This document shows, piece after piece, positions 8,386 to 16,778 of a DNA stretch of 64,000 bases. A program made the translations under genes and the position numbers. Source of the stretch: Sphingobacterium paludis (GTDB taxonomy: Bacteria; Bacteroidota; Bacteroidia; Sphingobacteriales; Sphingobacteriaceae); contig NZ_SNZV01000001.1 of assembly GCF_004364125.1 (NCBI RefSeq), forward strand, positions 372,001 to 436,000, given 5' to 3'. The notes beneath the pieces were generated by a model that had not been told where the DNA came from, did no database searches, and saw only the letters and a list, made by a program, of their open reading frames with translations. Position 1 is the stretch's first letter. Each line of letters starts with the position of its first letter.

Positions 8386-9399
8386 ATGGACTTACATGTT
8401 GTGTGGCATCACCAAAAAAAATGGATAACAGCAGTTTCTGTTTTCCTTGTTTTTGGTTGGGCAATATACCTCACGAAATTTAATCAAGGTGCTTTCGGCG
8501 AGCGTTGGTATCCCCCTTCGGCTATTTCTTTTGCAAATGATGCTACCGAAGGCGAATTAACACTGCTTACCTACAACGTTGCTGGTCTGCCACAGCTGAT
8601 ATCCGCAGCTGAAAGCCCTCGGGCCGCTAGTATGAAAGAGATCGGGCAAAAGATCAATGCATTTGACATTGTGAACGTGCAGGAAGATTTTCACTACCAT
8701 AACGAGTTGTATTATGCAGGGAATCGGCATACCTACCGAACGAGACATAAAACATCGATCCCCTACGGCGATGGATTAAACACCTTGTCAAAATATCCCA
8801 TACTGTTTACGAAACGTATCGCGTGGAAAGACTGTCACGGCACAGATTGTCTGGCAGAAAAAGGTTTTTCTGTTGCTCGAATACAATTGGCGAATGATGT
8901 TATGGTGGATGTGTACAATGTCCATGCGACATCACAAGACCATGATGCTGCGGCATCTGCCCGGCGGCGCAATATCAAGCAACTTTCCGCATATATCAAT
9001 GAGCACTCAGCAGGACAAGCATTGCTTGTTATGGGCGACTTCAACGCGCATTACGCCGCAAATTGGGATAATCTGCTCGATTTTACCCAGGCTACCGCGG
9101 TACAGGATGTCTGGTTGAGTATGTGGAAGAATGGCATAACGCCCGGGGTACATGAAAACTTCGCTTCTCCGGAAAAACTTGCATTGACAGATACTTGCGA
9201 AAGTATCGATAAGATTTTTTTTAGAAGCAGCAACCATATCGAATTTACACCACGCTCGTATAAAATAGAAAAACAGCGATTCTTCAATCGAACCGGACAA
9301 TCCCTTTCTGATCATTGTGCTGTCTCCTTCACCATGACTTGGAAAAAGAAATCAAACGATTTGCTGTTGAAAAGCCAACTTACAGCTAGTATGCACTAA
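8386..9399 (+). CDS. exported endonuclease/exonuclease/phosphatase-family protein (sphingomyelinase-like)
   Basis: A 337-residue protein of the DNase-I/EEP fold. An uncleaved or signal-anchor segment (VSVFLVFGWAIYL) follows a short cytoplasmic start, so the domain probably faces the periplasm. Active-site elements in order: LTYNVAGLP, VQEDF (metal-binding Glu), YNVHAT, GDFNAHY and LSDHCAV. The order and spacing resemble bacterial neutral sphingomyelinases and related phosphodiesterases. It is divergent from a lipid-type glycosyltransferase operon, so a phospholipid or sphingolipid headgroup substrate is possible; Sphingobacteriaceae do contain sphingolipids, but the substrate cannot be read from the sequence. 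Confidence 0.85.
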   Translation: MDLHVVWHHQKKWITAVSVFLVFGWAIYLTKFNQGAFGERWYPPSAISFANDATEGELTLLTYNVAGLPQLISAAESPRAASMKEIGQKINAFDIVNVQEDFHYHNELYYAGNRHTYRTRHKTSIPYGDGLNTLSKYPILFTKRIAWKDCHGTDCLAEKGFSVARIQLANDVMVDVYNVHATSQDHDAAASARRRNIKQLSAYINEHSAGQALLVMGDFNAHYAANWDNLLDFTQATAVQDVWLSMWKNGITPGVHENFASPEKLALTDTCESIDKIFFRSSNHIEFTPRSYKIEKQRFFNRTGQSLSDHCAVSFTMTWKKKSNDLLLKSQLTASMH

Positions 9400-9488
9400 T
9401 GCTTCAATTGCTCGCATAGTATTCTGGCGTAGATGGCTACTTGATTGATCAATACGGATTCCTTACATGGGTCATATTGAATTGATGG

Positions 9489-9523
9489 CATAAGACTTAA
9501 GTCTCCCCGGCTTAAGTCTTATG
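9489..9523. terminator. perfect 13-bp hairpin downstream of the phosphodiesterase-like gene
   Basis: The arms 9489-9501 and 9511-9523 are exact reverse complements (CATAAGACTTAAG / CTTAAGTCTTATG) with a 9-nt C-rich loop. It lies 90 bp after the stop codon at 9399 and before xerD. The T-run after it is weak (TATTTATTTG), so it may be a transcript-end stabiliser or operator rather than a classical terminator. Confidence 0.5.
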
Positions 9524-9609
9524 TATTTATTTGAAGAACATGCTCAGGCTCATGTGCCTGTCGGCAGATCGTTTGCGAATAGTTTTCCCCAAATATTGCC
9601 TATTATTGT

Positions 9610-10506
9610 ATGATGATATGGGAAAAGGCCAAGCAAGATTTTAAGCGCTATTTACAGTTGGAGCGTAATCTATCAAAGAATTCGGTAGAAGCTTATCTCA
9701 ATGACGTGCAGAAGCTTGAAGCATATTGTGCCTATGTAAAAAAGAACTTGGAACAGGTCGATAGACGAACCATTCAGCAGTTTTTGGTTTTTATCAATGA
9801 CTTTAATATCTCTCCTTACACGCAGGCACGCTTACTGTCCGGAATGAAAACCTTTTTTGCCTTCTTGCAGATTGAATACGACTGGCCAACAAATCCCGCA
9901 GAGCTGTTGGAATCGCCAAGGTTAAGCAGGAAAATTCCGAGTGTACTTCAAGTCCAGGAAATCGATGCACTGATTGCGGCAATCGATCTGTCTACCCCTG
10001 AAGGCACGCGCAATAAAACTATGCTCGAGGTGCTTTACGGATGCGGTTTGCGCGTTTCAGAGCTGGTTGGTTTGAAGATATCGAATCTATACCTCGATGT
10101 GGAGTTTATTAAGGTAGAGGGAAAGGGAAATAAAGAAAGGCTTATCCCTATCGGACAGCAAGCCTCGAAGTATCTCGGTATCTATCTCAACGAGGTGAGG
10201 CCGCTTACGCCGCCAAAGCCCGGGCATGAAGATGTTGTTTTCCTGAATCGCCGCGGCGCGCAATTAACCCGTGTGATGGTCTTTCTGATCATCAAAGATT
10301 TGGCAAAACGTATAGGCCTGACGAAGACCATCAGCCCCCATACTTTTCGGCATTCCTTTGCGTCCCACTTGGTAGAAGGAGGCGCAGATTTACGCGCCGT
10401 CCAAGATATGCTGGGACACGAGAGTATCACGACGACGGAGATCTACACGCACATCGACAAAGACTATCTGCAATCCATTATTACGCAATATCACCCGCGC
10501 TCTTAA
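9610..10506 (+). CDS. xerD: site-specific tyrosine recombinase XerD
   Basis: A 298-residue recombinase of the size expected for XerC/XerD. The N-terminal core-binding domain (about 1-105) precedes the catalytic domain. The catalytic set is complete: Arg148 (GCGLRVSEL), Lys172 (GKGNKER), His244 and Arg247 (SPHTFRH), His270 (LGHESI) and Tyr279 (EIYTH). XerD resolves chromosome dimers at dif together with a partner. It is a solitary gene here, with no mobile-element features around it, which argues for the housekeeping enzyme. The XerD name over XerC rests on the HTFRHSFASHLVEGGADLR stretch. Start at 9610 or the adjacent ATG at 9613. Confidence 0.93.
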   Translation: MMIWEKAKQDFKRYLQLERNLSKNSVEAYLNDVQKLEAYCAYVKKNLEQVDRRTIQQFLVFINDFNISPYTQARLLSGMKTFFAFLQIEYDWPTNPAELLESPRLSRKIPSVLQVQEIDALIAAIDLSTPEGTRNKTMLEVLYGCGLRVSELVGLKISNLYLDVEFIKVEGKGNKERLIPIGQQASKYLGIYLNEVRPLTPPKPGHEDVVFLNRRGAQLTRVMVFLIIKDLAKRIGLTKTISPHTFRHSFASHLVEGGADLRAVQDMLGHESITTTEIYTHIDKDYLQSIITQYHPRS

Positions 10507-10536
10507 AATCCGAGGTATAACGGAAGTACGATATAA

Positions 10537-10568
10537 TTTGCAATGCTGTTGCATTTGTGTTACCTTTG
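10537..10568 (+). promoter_or_regulatory. promoter with inverted-repeat operator of the metal-uptake operon
   Basis: TTTG at 10537-10540 and TACCTTTG at 10561-10568 form a -33/-7 pair of the Bacteroidota type with exactly 20 bp between them. An inverted repeat TGCAA-N5-TTGCA (10539-10553) overlaps the -33 box and the spacer, where a repressor would block polymerase. Such TTGCA-type repeats and this placement fit a Fur/Zur-family metalloregulator, an inference from the metal-binding look of the downstream genes. The predicted transcript start falls only a few bases before the ATG at 10577. Confidence 0.7.
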
Positions 10569-10576
10569 TCTCACAG

Positions 10577-10897
10577 ATGTTGAAACGAGTACTATTGCAC
10601 GTATGGCTACTATGTAGTGTCGCAGGCTTATTGTCCGCGAGCGGACTGCAGTATACCCATGACACAACCCACCATGCTTGTGCTTCTCATGCGACCGAGC
10701 ATCAGGCACTTGCTGATGATTGCGCGCTCTGCTGGTTCGTTTCTCATCAAGTTGTGTTTGGTTTTCGTCTGGATGTAATGCTTCCCGAAGCGCAGGTGTC
10801 TAACCGAGACCTGCCCAAAATCAACACATTAGCGCTAGCACTACCGGATAGTGCTCCTTCCAAAAAGAGTAATAAAGACCCTCCTTACTCGGTATAA
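10577..10897 (+). CDS. small exported Cys/His-rich protein
   Basis: A protein of 106 residues from the ATG at 10577; an ATG at 10538 exists but lies inside the promoter and cannot be used. Residues 1-25 look like a signal peptide or membrane anchor (MLKRVLLHVWLLCSVAGLLS). The following part is rich in potential metal ligands: YTHDTTHHACASHATEH, then DDCALCWFVSH with a CxxC pair. It resembles small Cys/His proteins (DUF2946-like) found with metal-uptake receptors, but I cannot assign a family with certainty. First gene of an operon with a TonB receptor 46 bp downstream. Confidence 0.7.
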   Translation: MLKRVLLHVWLLCSVAGLLSASGLQYTHDTTHHACASHATEHQALADDCALCWFVSHQVVFGFRLDVMLPEAQVSNRDLPKINTLALALPDSAPSKKSNKDPPYSV

Positions 10898-10943
10898 ACC
10901 AAAGAAATAAGTTTATATACAACAAAATAAGTAAATACAATAC

Positions 10944-13268
10944 ATGCAAAAAACATGGATTGGGCTTTTGCTGTTGCCACTATTTTTGTGGTTGTCTGCA
11001 AATGCCCAAGAGGGGTGCGCTATACGCATTCAAGGAACGGTAAAATCCAATCTTGGGAAACCGCTGGCGGATGTTAGCATTCGGCTAGATAAAAACAGGG
11101 CCGCCACGACGGATGGGGTTGGGCAATTTTTGTTCAGCAAGATTTGTGCAGGCAACTATCGCTTCGCCGTAACACATCTGGGCTACCATGGACAGGAGGT
11201 TTCCTTATCAATCACCAAGGATACGACATTGGTTTTCGAATTACTGGCCGATGCGATACACCTGCAAGATGTCGAAATTATTGGGCAGCAACAGGGCTCA
11301 CTTTCCAGCAGTGTTCACCGGTTAACCGCGCAGGAGCTTCAGGAAAGCCGAGGGAAAACCTTAGCCGAATCGCTCACGGCCATTTCCGGCGTATCTACTG
11401 TGGGTATGGGGAACAGTATTGTGAAGCCTGTGATCAATGGGTTGCATAGTAACCGTATTTTGATTATGAATAACGGCATTCGCCAAGAAGGGCAGCAGTG
11501 GGGCGTCGAACATGCGCCTGAGGTTGATCCCTTCCTTGCCGATCGGTTAGAGGTTGTTAAAGGGGCACAGGGTGTTCGTTACGGTGCAGATGCGTTAGGT
11601 GGTGTCGTGCTGGTCAAGCCCAAAGCAATCGATACATCAAAGCCTTTCGGTGGCGAAATCGATCTTCAAGGGCGTAGCAACGGTAGAGGAGGTGTTGTGA
11701 ATGCATCCCTAGAAGGCGCTATCAAGAAAATGCCAGCCCTCGGCTGGCGCTTGCAGGCCTCAGCAAAAAAGCTTGGGGATTATGAAACGCCGCATTATGT
11801 CGTTGGAAACACCGGCGTGGAAGAGTTGAACTACAGCGCTGCGGTGGACTATAAACGCGATAAAAATACGTTCGAATTATTTTACAGCCACTTCGGCACG
11901 ACGCTTGGCATTTTTACCGGGGCGCATATTGGAACGGTTGCTGATATTGAGGCGCGTATTCAAAACGGACGGCCTTTCGAAACCTATGATTTCACCTACA
12001 ACATCGGAGCACCAAGGCAAAAAGTGTCACACGATTTAGCCAAGGCTAGCTGGAAGCATCGCTTCGATGCGGACCGCAGTATCGACGTGCAATACGGGTA
12101 CCAACGCAACCATCGGCGTGAATACGATGTGAGACGCGTAGAAGCTGACGATCTGCCCATGGCCGACATGGTGCTTTCCACCCAATCCTTGGATGTGGTC
12201 TTGAAAGATGGAAATAGCTCTATTGGTATACAGTCCCTCGTACAGATCAACAACAATACGCCGGGGACCGGCACAACGCCTATTATCCCCAATTTTGATA
12301 GCTACAACCTTGGTGTTTTTGGAATACACCAGTTCCATATAGGCCGTTTGCATGCAGAGGCTGGTGCGCGATATGATTTCAAGTATCTCGACGTGGCAGG
12401 CTATCGCTACCGGCGTGATGCGGTGAATGAAGATGGAAGCGTGGAGCAATATCTGTTAACCGATACCCGGAAGTTCCACAATGCCTCCGGTACGGTAGGG
12501 GTGCTATATCATTTTTCGCCGCAATGGAGTTTGAAGAGCAATATTGGCTTAGCCTGGCGCGCGCCCTCAGCGAATGAGCTGTATAGCGACGGAGTTCATC
12601 ATGGCAGCGCGACATATGAACTTGGCAATCAAAACCTGCGAAGCGAGAAGGGCTTAAAATGGATGAGCTCGCTGATCCGAAGCAGCAGCCGCATGCAGTT
12701 TACGGCAGATGTTTATGCGCAATTGCTTTACGATTACATCTACGCCCAGCCTAATCCAGACTCCGTAAGGCAGACCATTCGGGGTACCTTTCCGCTGTTT
12801 GTCTATGAACAGCATGATGCGCTATTCTATGGTGTAGACCTGCGGTTCAGCTATCAATTTGCGAAAGACTTACACTATGATGTGAATGCGTCCCTGCTGC
12901 GCGCGCGCAATATATCGCGCGACACCTATTTACCCTATATTCCAGCAGATAGAGTGCAACACGGCATTTCTTGGAACCTATTTGGCGAATCACAGCCCCA
13001 TAGCTACCTTAAGGTAGCCCACCGTTTCGTAGCACAGCAGCATCGCTACGAACCAAATTCAGACTACGCGGCTCCGCCGCCGGCCTACCATCTGGTAGAC
13101 TTTGTTGCCGCGAAGCAATTTCAATTGAATACAGCCCATCAGCTCAACCTGTTGCTGGCTGTCGACAATGTATTCAATACCGAATACAAAGATTATATGG
13201 ACCGTTTGCGGTATTTTACCCACCAAATGGGACGAAACGTTAGTTTAAAAATTTCTTATCATTTCTAA
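10944..13268 (+). CDS. TonB-dependent outer-membrane receptor, probably metal uptake
   Basis: A 774-residue receptor. After a signal peptide (to about residue 21, SANAQ) comes a carboxypeptidase-regulatory-like beta-sandwich (about 28-110), then the plug domain (about 120-230: PVINGLHSNRILIMNNGIRQ, QQWGVEHAPEVDPF, VVKGAQGVRYGADALGGVV) and a beta-barrel that ends in FTHQMGRNVSLKISYHF with the C-terminal aromatic. The plug region QWGxEHxxEVDPF with its histidine and acidic residues resembles zinc/copper-type receptors (ZnuD-like) rather than SusC, and the length is that of a classical receptor, not a 1000-residue SusC. The neighbours are a Cys/His-rich exported protein and a His-rich lipoprotein. 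Zinc is the best guess for the substrate; this is inference. Confidence 0.88.
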   Translation: MQKTWIGLLLLPLFLWLSANAQEGCAIRIQGTVKSNLGKPLADVSIRLDKNRAATTDGVGQFLFSKICAGNYRFAVTHLGYHGQEVSLSITKDTTLVFELLADAIHLQDVEIIGQQQGSLSSSVHRLTAQELQESRGKTLAESLTAISGVSTVGMGNSIVKPVINGLHSNRILIMNNGIRQEGQQWGVEHAPEVDPFLADRLEVVKGAQGVRYGADALGGVVLVKPKAIDTSKPFGGEIDLQGRSNGRGGVVNASLEGAIKKMPALGWRLQASAKKLGDYETPHYVVGNTGVEELNYSAAVDYKRDKNTFELFYSHFGTTLGIFTGAHIGTVADIEARIQNGRPFETYDFTYNIGAPRQKVSHDLAKASWKHRFDADRSIDVQYGYQRNHRREYDVRRVEADDLPMADMVLSTQSLDVVLKDGNSSIGIQSLVQINNNTPGTGTTPIIPNFDSYNLGVFGIHQFHIGRLHAEAGARYDFKYLDVAGYRYRRDAVNEDGSVEQYLLTDTRKFHNASGTVGVLYHFSPQWSLKSNIGLAWRAPSANELYSDGVHHGSATYELGNQNLRSEKGLKWMSSLIRSSSRMQFTADVYAQLLYDYIYAQPNPDSVRQTIRGTFPLFVYEQHDALFYGVDLRFSYQFAKDLHYDVNASLLRARNISRDTYLPYIPADRVQHGISWNLFGESQPHSYLKVAHRFVAQQHRYEPNSDYAAPPPAYHLVDFVAAKQFQLNTAHQLNLLLAVDNVFNTEYKDYMDRLRYFTHQMGRNVSLKISYHF

Positions 13269-13279
13269 ATAATACGATC

Positions 13280-13909
13280 ATGAAAAAAATCAATCTAGTT
13301 ATTCTTGCCCTCAGTATCCTGTTCTTCGCTCCATCTTGCTCGAAGGACGACCCTACACCTGAAGTCGATCAGGAAGAAGTAGGTACTGCGAAGCTAATAT
13401 TTACTGAAGTGGAACGCGAAGACCATGGCGATCATGGGCATTATAAGGACATACAAAATCCCGAAGTGGTTACCGTTACGTTCTCCGGTGCGGATATGCT
13501 TCCACCGGTGGGCGAACATCTTCACTTAGAGGTGGGAAAAAGCTACCGACTACAGCTTGTCGCGACGGATTTTGCTGGTCGCGAAACGCAGCAGACGTTT
13601 GTCGCCCGTGCGGACATCCATCAAGCGTTTATCTTAGGAGCCCCTGCAAACAGCTTGTCTTATACGTATGGCGATGTAGATGCCAACGGTCAAGCCTTAA
13701 ACGTTGGGGTGACAGGTTATTTAACCGTTAACGCCTTAGCGAATACCTTTACCATGAACTACGTCCTTCGCCATTTAAATGCCGGAGTGAAGTCCAGGAT
13801 AACCGCTGCCGACTGGAACAATACCGGTTATAACCAGTTTACAGGGGAGAACGATTTGGACCTGAAGGTTAGCGTTCACTTGGTCGCGGAGGGCGATCAC
13901 GATCACTAA
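13280..13909 (+). CDS. His-rich lipoprotein of the metal-uptake operon
   Basis: A 209-residue lipoprotein: signal peptide with FFAPSC lipobox, then an acidic linker (SKDDPTPEVDQEEVG) typical of surface-exposed Bacteroidota lipoproteins. A histidine cluster EREDHGDHGHYKD follows and the C-terminus ends EGDHDH. The middle has two immunoglobulin-like strand-rich segments. It starts 11 bp after the receptor stop codon, so it is part of the same operon; it probably captures metal at the cell surface for the receptor. No named family recognised. Confidence 0.8.
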   Translation: MKKINLVILALSILFFAPSCSKDDPTPEVDQEEVGTAKLIFTEVEREDHGDHGHYKDIQNPEVVTVTFSGADMLPPVGEHLHLEVGKSYRLQLVATDFAGRETQQTFVARADIHQAFILGAPANSLSYTYGDVDANGQALNVGVTGYLTVNALANTFTMNYVLRHLNAGVKSRITAADWNNTGYNQFTGENDLDLKVSVHLVAEGDHDH

Positions 13910-14007
13910 AATACTAGCCTGTAGGCCGTTTGTCAAAACGGTACGCATGGTATGCGAGCAGAAATAATATTTTAGCAAATATCTGTATGAAGTAAAGTAA
14001 AAAGTGT

Positions 14008-14015
14008 TATTTTTG
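14008..14015 (+). promoter_or_regulatory. -7 promoter box of the tRNA-Arg gene
   Basis: TATTTTTG is an exact TAnnTTTG match that ends 7 bp before the first base of the tRNA, as expected if transcription starts at or just before the mature 5' end. A -33 TTG is not obvious. Confidence 0.6.
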
Positions 14016-14022
14016 CTCGCAA

Positions 14023-14094
14023 GTCTTCGTAGTTCAATGGATAGAATTTCAGATTCCGGTTCTGACGATGTGGGTTCGACCCCCGCCGAGGACA
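14023..14094 (+). tRNA. tRNA-Arg (anticodon CCG)
   Basis: The cloverleaf can be folded by hand: acceptor GTCTTCG (14023-14029) with CGAGGAC (14087-14093, one G-U), D stem GTTC/GAAT, anticodon stem TCAGA/TCTGA (14049-14053 / 14061-14065) with loop TTCCGGT, and T arm GTGGG-TTCGACC-CCCGC. The anticodon at positions 34-36 is CCG, reading the codon CGG. CCA is not encoded. The discriminator base is A, which is less usual than G for some tRNA-Arg but common. Confidence 0.95.
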
Positions 14095-14098
14095 CGAC

Positions 14099-14128
14099 AA
14101 GGGTTTAGCGACAGCTAGACCCTTTTTT
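14099..14128 (+). terminator. rho-independent terminator of tRNA-Arg
   Basis: A stem of 11 pairs (AAGGGTTTAGC with GCTAGACCCTT, one G-U) closes on a GACA loop and runs into six T residues, directly after the tRNA. Confidence 0.85.
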
Positions 14129-14180
14129 ATTGGAGATAGGCCGTTCACAGATGGAAGCCATTTTCGTTCGTTATCCAATA

Positions 14181-14216
14181 AAAAAGGTAGTCCCCCGCGT
14201 TGTGGAGACTACCTTT
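14181..14216 (-). terminator. terminator of the OmpA-family lipoprotein gene
   Basis: The arms AAAAGGTAGTC and GACTACCTTTT pair exactly; on the minus strand the hairpin is followed by a run of T. It lies 28 bp after the stop codon of the OmpA-family gene. With its A-rich and T-rich flanks it could also act on the plus strand. Confidence 0.75.
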
Positions 14217-14243
14217 TCGAATTATGTTGTATGGATATTCGTA

Positions 14244-15131
14244 TTAGATATCGCTTGGCATAGGGCTGTCTGTAGACGACTCTGGCGCTTTATCAATCAG
14301 TTCCATAAATTGATCCAGTTTAGGCGTGATGATGATTTGTGTACGACGGTTTCTTGCCTTTCCATCAGCCGAGGAATTGTCTGCAACCGGATTGTATTCG
14401 CCTCGACCACCGGCGGTCAATCGTTTCGGTTCCACGCCATATTGATTTTGTAGCGCTTGCACCACAGATGATGCACGCAAGGCGCTTAAATCCCAGTTGT
14501 TGCGAATATTTGGTTTAGATATAGGATCCGTATCCGTATTACCTTCTATCAACACCTCATAATCTTTGTAATCCTGGATAATTTTAGCAATCTTACTCAA
14601 CGTTTCACCAGCCTTGTCCGAGATTTCGTAGCTTCCCGATTTGTAGAGCATATTGTCTGATAGTGAAATATAAACGACACCTTTTAACACCTTCACATCG
14701 ACATCACGCAGCTCTTCACGGCTCAGCGAGCGAGTCAGGTTGTTGGTGAGCACCAGGTTGAGCGAGTCGCTTTTATTTTTCGTATTGACCAGATGCTGGA
14801 TGTACTTATTGGATGCATTGATTTCATCGACCAATTTCGAAATATTGGCATTGCCTTGACTATTTTGGTTGATACTCATATCAAGTGTTCCCTGTAGTCG
14901 ACCTAGGGCCTCTTTCAACGATGCGTTGTTTTTGCGCTCATATTCCAATTGGTCTTCCAAATTTTTAATTTTACCTCTGGCTTCGGTCAGATCCATCTGT
15001 CCTTTTTGGTATTGCGCCGCAAGATCTTGATGTTGCGTTTGCAGGGCGGTATACTTTTTATTGCTGACGCAGCTGGCTAGAAACAAGCCAGACATCAGCA
15101 CGCCCATAGTAATTATTCTATTGTTAATCAT
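14244..15131 (-). CDS. OmpA-family peptidoglycan-associated lipoprotein with coiled coil
   Basis: A 295-residue outer-membrane lipoprotein. The signal peptide ends FLASC. Residues about 25-140 are heptad-rich and predicted as coiled coil (LQTQHQDLAAQYQKGQMDL, IKNLEDQLEYERKNN). The C-terminal OmpA domain (about 150-275) has the peptidoglycan-binding pattern EGNTDTDPI ... NWDLSALRASSVVQAL ... GRGEYNPVADN ... RNRRTQIII. It resembles flavobacterial OmpA lipoproteins that tether the outer membrane to the wall. Single gene with its own terminator. Confidence 0.92.
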   Translation of the reverse strand: MINNRIITMGVLMSGLFLASCVSNKKYTALQTQHQDLAAQYQKGQMDLTEARGKIKNLEDQLEYERKNNASLKEALGRLQGTLDMSINQNSQGNANISKLVDEINASNKYIQHLVNTKNKSDSLNLVLTNNLTRSLSREELRDVDVKVLKGVVYISLSDNMLYKSGSYEISDKAGETLSKIAKIIQDYKDYEVLIEGNTDTDPISKPNIRNNWDLSALRASSVVQALQNQYGVEPKRLTAGGRGEYNPVADNSSADGKARNRRTQIIITPKLDQFMELIDKAPESSTDSPMPSDI

Positions 15132-15278
15132 ACGATAGCTTTTTAATAGGAATAAAGTTACAAAAGTGATGCCTAAACAAATTATGCGTAAATATTAATT
15201 ATTGTTAAAAAATAAAATTTGTAGGATAATTGCTTCGTTTCTAACAGGTTAGTTTCGGTTGGGAAATCTAGGTAAGGC

Positions 15279-15310
15279 AAAAAAAATGCGCAGCTTTTAA
15301 GCTGCGCATT
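15279..15310 (-). terminator. terminator of the sigma factor gene
   Basis: The arms 15285-15296 and 15299-15310 are perfect 12-bp reverse complements (AATGCGCAGCTT / AAGCTGCGCATT) with a 2-nt loop, followed on the minus strand by a run of eight T. It ends 22 bp from the stop codon of the sigma factor gene. Confidence 0.9.
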
Positions 15311-15331
15311 GCGTACATTGTGTAGGCTATA

Positions 15332-16192
15332 TTAGCCCAAATAAGATTTTAAAATTTTACTACGCGATGTGTGACGAAGACGTTGCAGGGCTTTATCCTT
15401 GATCTGGCGCACACGTTCTCTGGTCAAGCTAAATTTCTCGCCAATTTCTTCCAAAGACAATTGGTGATTAGTACCTAACCCGAAAAACAAAACAATTATT
15501 TCGCGTTCTCGTTCCGTCAGCGTAGCTAACGAGCGTTTGATCTCTTCGGATAGTGACTCATCAATCAATAAACTATCTGTATCTGGATCAGCATTTTCCA
15601 AAACATCCAATAAGGTGTTTTCTTCCCCCTGTACAAATGGGGCATCCATGGATACATGTCTCCCTGAATTACTCAACGTATCAGACACCTTGTCTACCGT
15701 TGTTTCGAGTATATCCGCTAATTCTTCTGGAGAGGGTTCACGCTCGTATTCTTGCTCTAGTTTTGAAAAGGCTTTGCTGATCTTGCTCAATGAACCCACT
15801 TGGTTCAACGGAAGACGTACAATACGAGATTGTTCAGCGATGGCCTGCAAAATAGATTGACGGATCCACCAAACGGCGTATGAAATAAACTTAAAACCCT
15901 TTGTTTCGTCGAAACGCTTTGCCGCTTTTATTAAGCCTAAATTGCCCTCGTTAATCAAGTCACCCAAGGTGAGTCCTTGATTTTGGTATTGTTTTGCAAC
16001 AGAAACAACGAAACGTAAGTTGGTTTTTGTTAATTTCTCCAAAGCTACTTGGTCGCCTTCGCGAATGCGCTGCGCCAGGATAACTTCTTCCTCCGCGGTG
16101 ATTAAATCCACTTTACCAATCTCGTGCAAATACTTATCAAGCGATTGCGATTCACGATTGGTAATAGATTGTGTAATTTTGAGCTGTCTCAT
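15332..16192 (-). CDS. rpoD: RNA polymerase primary sigma factor (RpoD/SigA type)
   Basis: A 286-residue group 1 sigma factor. Region 1.2 begins at [19 protein letters not shown]; region 2 holds [50 protein letters not shown]; region 3 [13 protein letters not shown]; region 4 [15 protein letters not shown] and [19 protein letters not shown]. The long acidic region 1.1 of the proteobacterial protein is missing, which is normal for the Bacteroidota primary sigma factor that reads TTTG/TAnnTTTG promoters. The last residues ([11 protein letters not shown]) are also typical. Monocistronic, with a terminator downstream. Confidence 0.95.
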   Translation of the reverse strand: MRQLKITQSITNRESQSLDKYLHEIGKVDLITAEEEVILAQRIREGDQVALEKLTKTNLRFVVSVAKQYQNQGLTLGDLINEGNLGLIKAAKRFDETKGFKFISYAVWWIRQSILQAIAEQSRIVRLPLNQVGSLSKISKAFSKLEQEYEREPSPEELADILETTVDKVSDTLSNSGRHVSMDAPFVQGEENTLLDVLENADPDTDSLLIDESLSEEIKRSLATLTEREREIIVLFFGLGTNHQLSLEEIGEKFSLTRERVRQIKDKALQRLRHTSRSKILKSYLG

Positions 16193-16535
16193 CTAATGTT
16201 TAAAAACCTTTCTCTTTGAAATGTTTGCAAAAATAGTAATTTTTTGCGAATTAACCTTCATTTGAGTGTAAATTAATGACTCTGTATGAGGGAGTTAAGA
16301 ATGGGTAATTGATGCATCTTGTACAGCAAAAATTATTCCAAATCTTGTATCGCTAATGGAATAACGTGGATATTCCAGATTTGTTTTCGCGCATAATTAA
16401 AATCATTCATGTTGTAACAGCTTTATTATACAATGTGTTGCGCATTGCGGAGTAAGGCTTTGTTTCGTTTCATAGAACTATTAGTTGCGATCGTTGTTAT
16501 ATCGTTAGCATTTTGAAAAATAAATCGATCAGCTT
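16193..16535. other. intergenic region with the sigma factor promoter
   Basis: A 343-bp AT-rich gap between the divergent sigma factor and small HTH genes. On the minus strand TATTTTTG (16228-16235) is an exact TAnnTTTG box 36 bp before the sigma factor start; no good -33 TTG was found at the usual distance. Nothing else of note is seen. Confidence 0.5.
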
Positions 16536-16754
16536 ATGCCTATTAGAATATACCTCGATGACATTATGTCAAAAAAAAAGGTTTCTTTGAACGACCTGAG
16601 TCAGAAGGTCGGTATCACCCTATCCAACCTTTCGATCATTAAAAATGAGAAATCAAAAGCCATTCGCCTCAGTACTTTGGATGCGCTATGCAAGGCGTTG
16701 AAATGCCAGCCCGGAGATATTATGCAATACGTAGATGATGATGAACAAAGTTAA
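16536..16754 (+). CDS. small Cro/C1-type HTH regulator (YozG-like)
   Basis: A 72-residue protein that is one helix-turn-helix domain: MSKKKVSLNDLSQKVGITL, SNLSIIKNEKSKAIRLSTLD, ALCKALKCQPGDIMQYVDDD. The form is that of YozG-type XRE regulators, which often sit beside a DUF2975 membrane protein; no such partner is present here. It converges on fmt, 24 bp away. DNA target unknown. Confidence 0.88.
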   Translation: MPIRIYLDDIMSKKKVSLNDLSQKVGITLSNLSIIKNEKSKAIRLSTLDALCKALKCQPGDIMQYVDDDEQS

Positions 16755-16778
16755 ATTATCCAAGAGGTGGCCAGCGGG

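Noticed and set aside
9610..10506. Tyrosine recombinase as integrase of a mobile element
   Set aside because: Length, motifs and solitary housekeeping context fit XerD; there are no att-like repeats or cargo at the tRNA-Arg 3.5 kb away.
10538..10576. Earlier ATG for the Cys/His-rich protein (MQCCCICVTFVSQ start)
   Set aside because: It lies inside the -33/-7 promoter, so it cannot be translated from that promoter.
14023..14094. tRNA-Arg as an integration site
   Set aside because: No repeat of the tRNA 3' end was noticed elsewhere in the window and the neighbours are housekeeping genes.
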